Assembly: GCA_964613945.1 (NCBI GenBank)
Contig: CAZTJC010000003.1
Span: 1 to 64,000, forward strand
Direction: 5' to 3'
Origin: JAVVHH01 sp964613945
GTDB taxonomy: Bacteria > Pseudomonadota > Alphaproteobacteria > Acetobacterales > Acetobacteraceae
DNA: 64,000 nucleotides
The position numbers were made by a program, and so were the translations under genes. This document shows positions 60,879 through 64,000 of the stretch, one piece after another; within the stretch, counting starts at the first letter, position 1, and every line of letters starts with the position of its first letter. The notes under the pieces were generated by a model that had not been told where the DNA came from, did no database searches, and was given only the letters and a program-made list of their open reading frames with translations.

Positions 60879-61171
60879 TGGGTCTGCTCTCCGAAGGCAC
60901 GCTGGCGATCAAGGCCGACATCGACATCGAGAAGACGTTTGACAGCTTCCACGCCTACGCCGTGCCGAACGGCATCGACATCCGGCCCGGCGACATCGTC
61001 TATCTCCATGGCGTGCCCACCGATATCGGCTTTGGCGAGCGGCTGGTGATGCAGTGCGACGCGACGGTGCATCGCGCCGGGCCGTTGTTGCGCGGATGGA
61101 CGGCGTTTATTTCCATGTTCCAGCTGACCGACCTCTACGAAGTCGGCTTCGAGCCCAAGGAAGCCTCATGA
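60878..61171 (+). CDS. Small conserved protein of the puh operon, unknown function
   Basis: 97 residues between puhC and acsF. Seen: a soluble alpha/beta-looking chain with FDSFHAYAVPNGIDIRPGD, IVYLHGVPTDIGFGERL and a C-terminal LTDLYEVGFEPKEA; no cysteine cluster, no heme motif and no membrane helix. A short gene is found at this spot in other phototrophic alphaproteobacteria. Strict 1- and 4-base overlaps on both sides argue that it is translated and linked to acsF or reaction-centre assembly. A larger frame extending upstream to 60764 is a shadow of puhC. Confidence 0.75.
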   Translation: MGLLSEGTLAIKADIDIEKTFDSFHAYAVPNGIDIRPGDIVYLHGVPTDIGFGERLVMQCDATVHRAGPLLRGWTAFISMFQLTDLYEVGFEPKEAS

Positions 61172-62214
61172 AGCAGGTAAACTCCACCACCGAGATGGCG
61201 CGCGAAGACACCATGCTCGCGCCGCGTTTCTACACCACCGATTTCGAGGCGATGTCCAAGATCGACGTCTCCGGCGTACGCCGCGAGTGGGACAGCCTGA
61301 TCGCCGAGATGCGGTCTGACCCGAATAAGGGCCATTTCATCCGCGACGAACGCTCCGACGTTGACCTCTCCGGCATGGACCCGGCGCTGCGGGCCGAGTT
61401 GCTGGAATTCCTGGTCAGCTCCGTGACCGCCGAGTTCTCCGGCTGCGTGCTGTATGCCGAGATCAAGAAGCGCATCGCGCCCGGCGACATCCGCGATCTG
61501 TTCACCTTCATGACCCGCGACGAAGCGCGTCATGCCGGGTTCATCAACGACAGCCTCAAGGACATGGGCGTCGGCGTCGACCTGAGCTTCCTGACCAAGG
61601 CCAAGAAGTACACCTACTTCCGCCCGAAGTTCATCTTCTACGCGACCTACCTGTCCGAGAAGATCGGCTACGCCCGATACATCACCATCTTTCGGCATTT
61701 GCAGGCGCATCCGGAGCGGATGATCCATCCGATCTTCGGGTGGTTTGAGGAGTGGTGCAACGACGAGTTCCGCCACGGCGAGGCGTTCGCGCTGCTGATG
61801 CGGGCGGATCCCAAGGTGCTGACCGGGGTCAACAAGCTCTGGGTGCGGTTTTTCCTGCTCGCCGTGTTTGCCACGATGTATGTCCGCGACCATGCCCGCC
61901 CGGTGTTCCACGCCGCGCTCGGCATCGACCCGACGGAATACGACTTCAAGGTGTTCCGCATTACCACCGAGATTGCCAAGCAGGTGTTCCCGGTCAGCCT
62001 CGACCTCGATCATCCCGCGTTCGCGCCCGGCCTGGAATCGCTGCGGCGGATCACCGTCGGCCAGCGGGCCGCGCGCAAGCAGGGTGGCATCGTCGGCAAG
62101 GTCAAGAACGCGGTGCTGACGTTGAAGGCGGCCGCCGTGTTCGGGCGCCTGTTCTTCATCCCGGTGAAGAACAACGTCCTGCGCGAAGACGTGCGCATGG
62201 TTCCCGCCTGGTAG
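61168..62214 (+). CDS. acsF: Aerobic Mg-protoporphyrin IX monomethyl ester (oxidative) cyclase
   Basis: Forms ring E of (bacterio)chlorophyll using O2. Seen in 348 residues: a di-iron carboxylate centre with glutamate/histidine motifs in TAEFSGCVLYAEIKKR, FMTRDEARHAGFINDS and EEWCNDEFRHGEAFALLM, typical of AcsF. It implies pigment synthesis under oxic or micro-oxic conditions; the anaerobic BchE is not in this window. ATG at 61168 overlaps the previous TGA, and the puhE GTG follows the stop by 7 bases. Confidence 0.96.
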   Translation: MKQVNSTTEMAREDTMLAPRFYTTDFEAMSKIDVSGVRREWDSLIAEMRSDPNKGHFIRDERSDVDLSGMDPALRAELLEFLVSSVTAEFSGCVLYAEIKKRIAPGDIRDLFTFMTRDEARHAGFINDSLKDMGVGVDLSFLTKAKKYTYFRPKFIFYATYLSEKIGYARYITIFRHLQAHPERMIHPIFGWFEEWCNDEFRHGEAFALLMRADPKVLTGVNKLWVRFFLLAVFATMYVRDHARPVFHAALGIDPTEYDFKVFRITTEIAKQVFPVSLDLDHPAFAPGLESLRRITVGQRAARKQGGIVGKVKNAVLTLKAAAVFGRLFFIPVKNNVLREDVRMVPAW

Positions 62215-62221
62215 CTGGGGA

Positions 62222-63049
62222 GTGGCTGTCGACCTTGCCGCTGCGGGATACGCGCTGTTCGTCTGGTGGTTCAGCACGGCGGTGATCATCCTGCTCGACA
62301 ACCTGCCCCGGCGGACGTTCCGCTGGAGCATGGCAGCCGGGTCGGTGGTGTTCGCGGTCTCGCTGTGGCGGTTGGCGGCGAGTGCCCACGACACGTCGAT
62401 CGCCGGCGTGTATGGCGCCTTCACCTATGCCGTGCTGGCCTGGGGTTGGCAGGAGATGAGCTTCTTCATGGGGTTCGTCACCGGGCCACGGCGGACGGGC
62501 GCGCGCCTCGATGCCACGCTGGGGCAACGCTTCGCTGACGGCGTGGCGGCGTGCCTGTATCACGAGCTGGCCATCATCGCGACGGCGGCGGTGATCGTCG
62601 TCTCCACCTGGGGCGAGCCGAATCAGACCGGGACCTGGACCTTCATGGTGCTGTGGGCGATGCGGCAAAGCGCCAAGCTCAACGTGTTCCTGGGCGTGCG
62701 CAATCTCGGAGAGCGCTTCGTACCGACGCACCTGCATTACCTGCTGACCTACATGGCCAAGCGGCCGATGAATGCGCTGATGCCGTTTTCCGTTACGGCC
62801 GGCACGGTGGTGACGGTCGCGTTGGCGCTTCACGTCGGCGCGCCCGGCACCGGGCCGAGCGAGGCGGCGTGCTACACTTTCCTGGTGACGATGCTGGCGC
62901 TGGCGGTGCTCGAACATTGGATGCTCGTCTTGCCGTTGCCGTTCGAGCGGTTGTGGAGTTGGGTGCTCACCTTGCGCCAGCCAGCACGTCGCGCACCTCT
63001 GGTGACGCCGACGACGCAATGGGACTATTTGAGCGGGAGTAGTAAATGA
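62222..63049 (+). CDS. puhE: Photosynthetic complex assembly protein PuhE
   Basis: 275 residues, about seven membrane helices (DUF3623). Seen: YALFVWWFSTAVIILLDNLPRR near the N-terminus, WGWQEMSFFMGFVTGPRR, LYHELAIIATAAVIV and LNVFLGVRNLGERFVPTHL, the conserved core of PuhE. In Rhodobacter PuhE modulates bacteriochlorophyll production and supports RC/LH1 assembly. The start is a GTG at 62222 closely behind GGGGA. The TGA at 63047-63049 overlaps the hemA ATG. Confidence 0.92.
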   Translation: MAVDLAAAGYALFVWWFSTAVIILLDNLPRRTFRWSMAAGSVVFAVSLWRLAASAHDTSIAGVYGAFTYAVLAWGWQEMSFFMGFVTGPRRTGARLDATLGQRFADGVAACLYHELAIIATAAVIVVSTWGEPNQTGTWTFMVLWAMRQSAKLNVFLGVRNLGERFVPTHLHYLLTYMAKRPMNALMPFSVTAGTVVTVALALHVGAPGTGPSEAACYTFLVTMLALAVLEHWMLVLPLPFERLWSWVLTLRQPARRAPLVTPTTQWDYLSGSSK

Positions 63050-64000
63050 ACTACGAATTCTTCTTCCGTCATGAACTCGATGGCCTTCGCAACGAGGGCA
63101 ACTACCGGGTCTTCGCGAACCTTCAGCGCAAGGCCGGCAGCTTCCCGCACGCTACCCACACCCAGTCCGGCGGCAATCGCGAGCGCTCCGACGTGACGGT
63201 CTGGTGCTCCAACGACTACCTCGGCATGGGTCAGCACCCGACCGTGCTGGGCGCGATGCACGACGCCATCGAGAAATACGGCGCCGGCGCCGGCGGCACC
63301 CGCAACATCGCGGGAACCAACGACTATCACGTCCTTCTCGAGGAGGAATTGGCCGACCTGCACGGCAAGGAAGCCGCGCTGCTGTTCAACTCCGGCTACA
63401 TGGCGAACTGGGCCGCGCTCTCGACCCTGGCCTCCCGGCTGCCCAACTGCACCATCCTGTCGGACGCGTGGAACCATGCCTCGATGATCGAAGGCATGCG
63501 CCACTCCCGCGCGCCGATCGTGCGATTCGCCCATAACGACCCGGCTGACCTCGAGCGCCATCTCGCCGCCCTCGACCCGGACGCTCCCAAGATCGTCGCG
63601 TTCGAGAGCATTTACTCCATGGACGGCGATATCGCCCCCATCGCCGAGATCTGCGATGTCGCCGAGCGCTACGGCGCCATGACCTATCTCGACGAGGTTC
63701 ATGCCGTCGGCCTCTACGGACAGCGCGGGGGCGGCATCGCCGAGCGCGACGGGCTGGCTCACCGCATCACGCTGATCAACGGCACGTTGGCCAAAGGCTA
63801 CGGTGTGGTGGGCGGGTATATCGCCGGGTCAGCCTCGCTGTGCGATTTCGTCCGCTCCTACGCGTCGGGCTTCATCTTCACGACGGCCATCCCTCCCGCC
63901 GTTGCCGCCGGCGCCCGCGCGGCGATCCGACACCTGAAGGAAAGCTCGGTCGAGCGCGAAGGCCAGCAGCGCAACGTCGCCGCCTTCCGCGCTGCCCTCG
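63046..64000 (+). CDS. hemA: 5-aminolevulinate synthase (3' end beyond window)
   Basis: Condenses glycine and succinyl-CoA, the first committed step of tetrapyrrole synthesis in alphaproteobacteria. 318 residues are visible and the frame is still open at the window end. Seen: the N-terminal GNYRVFANLQRKAGSFP, WCSNDYLGMGQHP, GAGAGGTRNIAGT, LDEVHAVGLYG and the PLP lysine K250 in NGTLAKGYGVVGG. Starts with ATG at 63046 in the stop of puhE, so pigment-linked ALA supply is translationally coupled to the puh-acsF genes, as in Rhodobacter sphaeroides. Confidence 0.96.
   Translation, partial: MNYEFFFRHELDGLRNEGNYRVFANLQRKAGSFPHATHTQSGGNRERSDVTVWCSNDYLGMGQHPTVLGAMHDAIEKYGAGAGGTRNIAGTNDYHVLLEEELADLHGKEAALLFNSGYMANWAALSTLASRLPNCTILSDAWNHASMIEGMRHSRAPIVRFAHNDPADLERHLAALDPDAPKIVAFESIYSMDGDIAPIAEICDVAERYGAMTYLDEVHAVGLYGQRGGGIAERDGLAHRITLINGTLAKGYGVVGGYIAGSASLCDFVRSYASGFIFTTAIPPAVAAGARAAIRHLKESSVEREGQQRNVAAFRAAL

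Overview
This window looks like chromosome from a GC-rich purple phototrophic alphaproteobacterium, most likely a phototrophic member of the Acetobacteraceae/Rhodospirillales (inference). The right third is a photosynthesis gene cluster with the alphaproteobacterial order bchF-N-B-H-L-M-lhaA-puhA-B-C-acsF-puhE-hemA on one arm and aerR-ppsR-bchG-pucC-like-bchP-tspO-hemC on the other. The middle carries an alternative complex III (Act) operon joined to a caa3-type oxidase, a pairing known from Acetobacteraceae but unusual for purple bacteria, which normally rely on cytochrome bc1.

Layout. 1-3514: five leftward metabolic genes (fumarylacetoacetase-family hydrolase cut by the window edge, cupin, PhaB-type reductase, Gfo/Idh/MocA oxidoreductase, SDR). 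3561-5802: leftward ribA, a small conserved protein and an L,D-transpeptidase. 6029-8347: orphan OmpR-type regulator and a GMC oxidoreductase. 8445-13861: rightward, almost fully start/stop-coupled run of APS-type cysH, cysD, cysN, TauE exporter, prepilin peptidase and Sco. 13846-25215: leftward actABCDEF, a small membrane protein and cytochrome oxidase subunits II, I, III and IV. A 100-N run in actC is almost certainly a scaffolding artefact, because its flanks share the same 55 bases. 25510-27297: nitroreductase and nhaA.

27367-35784 is a tight rightward cluster: GT9-like protein, two CgeB-type glycosyltransferases, sugar nucleotidyltransferase, methyltransferase, a glycosidase-like protein with its barrel motifs in permuted order, PIG-L deacetylase, GT4 glycosyltransferase and a BioF2/CelD-type acyltransferase. 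I see no membrane protein, flippase or polymerase in it, and it is the best candidate here for an undescribed glycoconjugate pathway. 35739-41436: AI-2E-type permease and a branched-chain-type ABC transporter whose two ATPases are fused in one chain.

41518-64000: photosynthesis cluster. It is bracketed by tetrapyrrole genes (hemC at the left, hemA at the right, cut by the window). Its two arms diverge from 48961-49182, which holds a 38-bp palindrome with two outward TTGACA boxes and a TGT-N12-ACGT-N12-ACA core, plus an 11-bp perfect inverted repeat in the bchF leader. PpsR and the B12-binding AerR, encoded immediately left of this region, are the expected regulators. The rightward arm makes bacteriochlorophyllide (BchH, BchM, AcsF, BchLNB, BchF) and assembles the reaction centre H subunit; the leftward arm finishes the pigment (BchG, BchP). 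No tRNA, rRNA, CRISPR or insertion sequence was recognised, and no gene-free stretch exceeds 300 bases.
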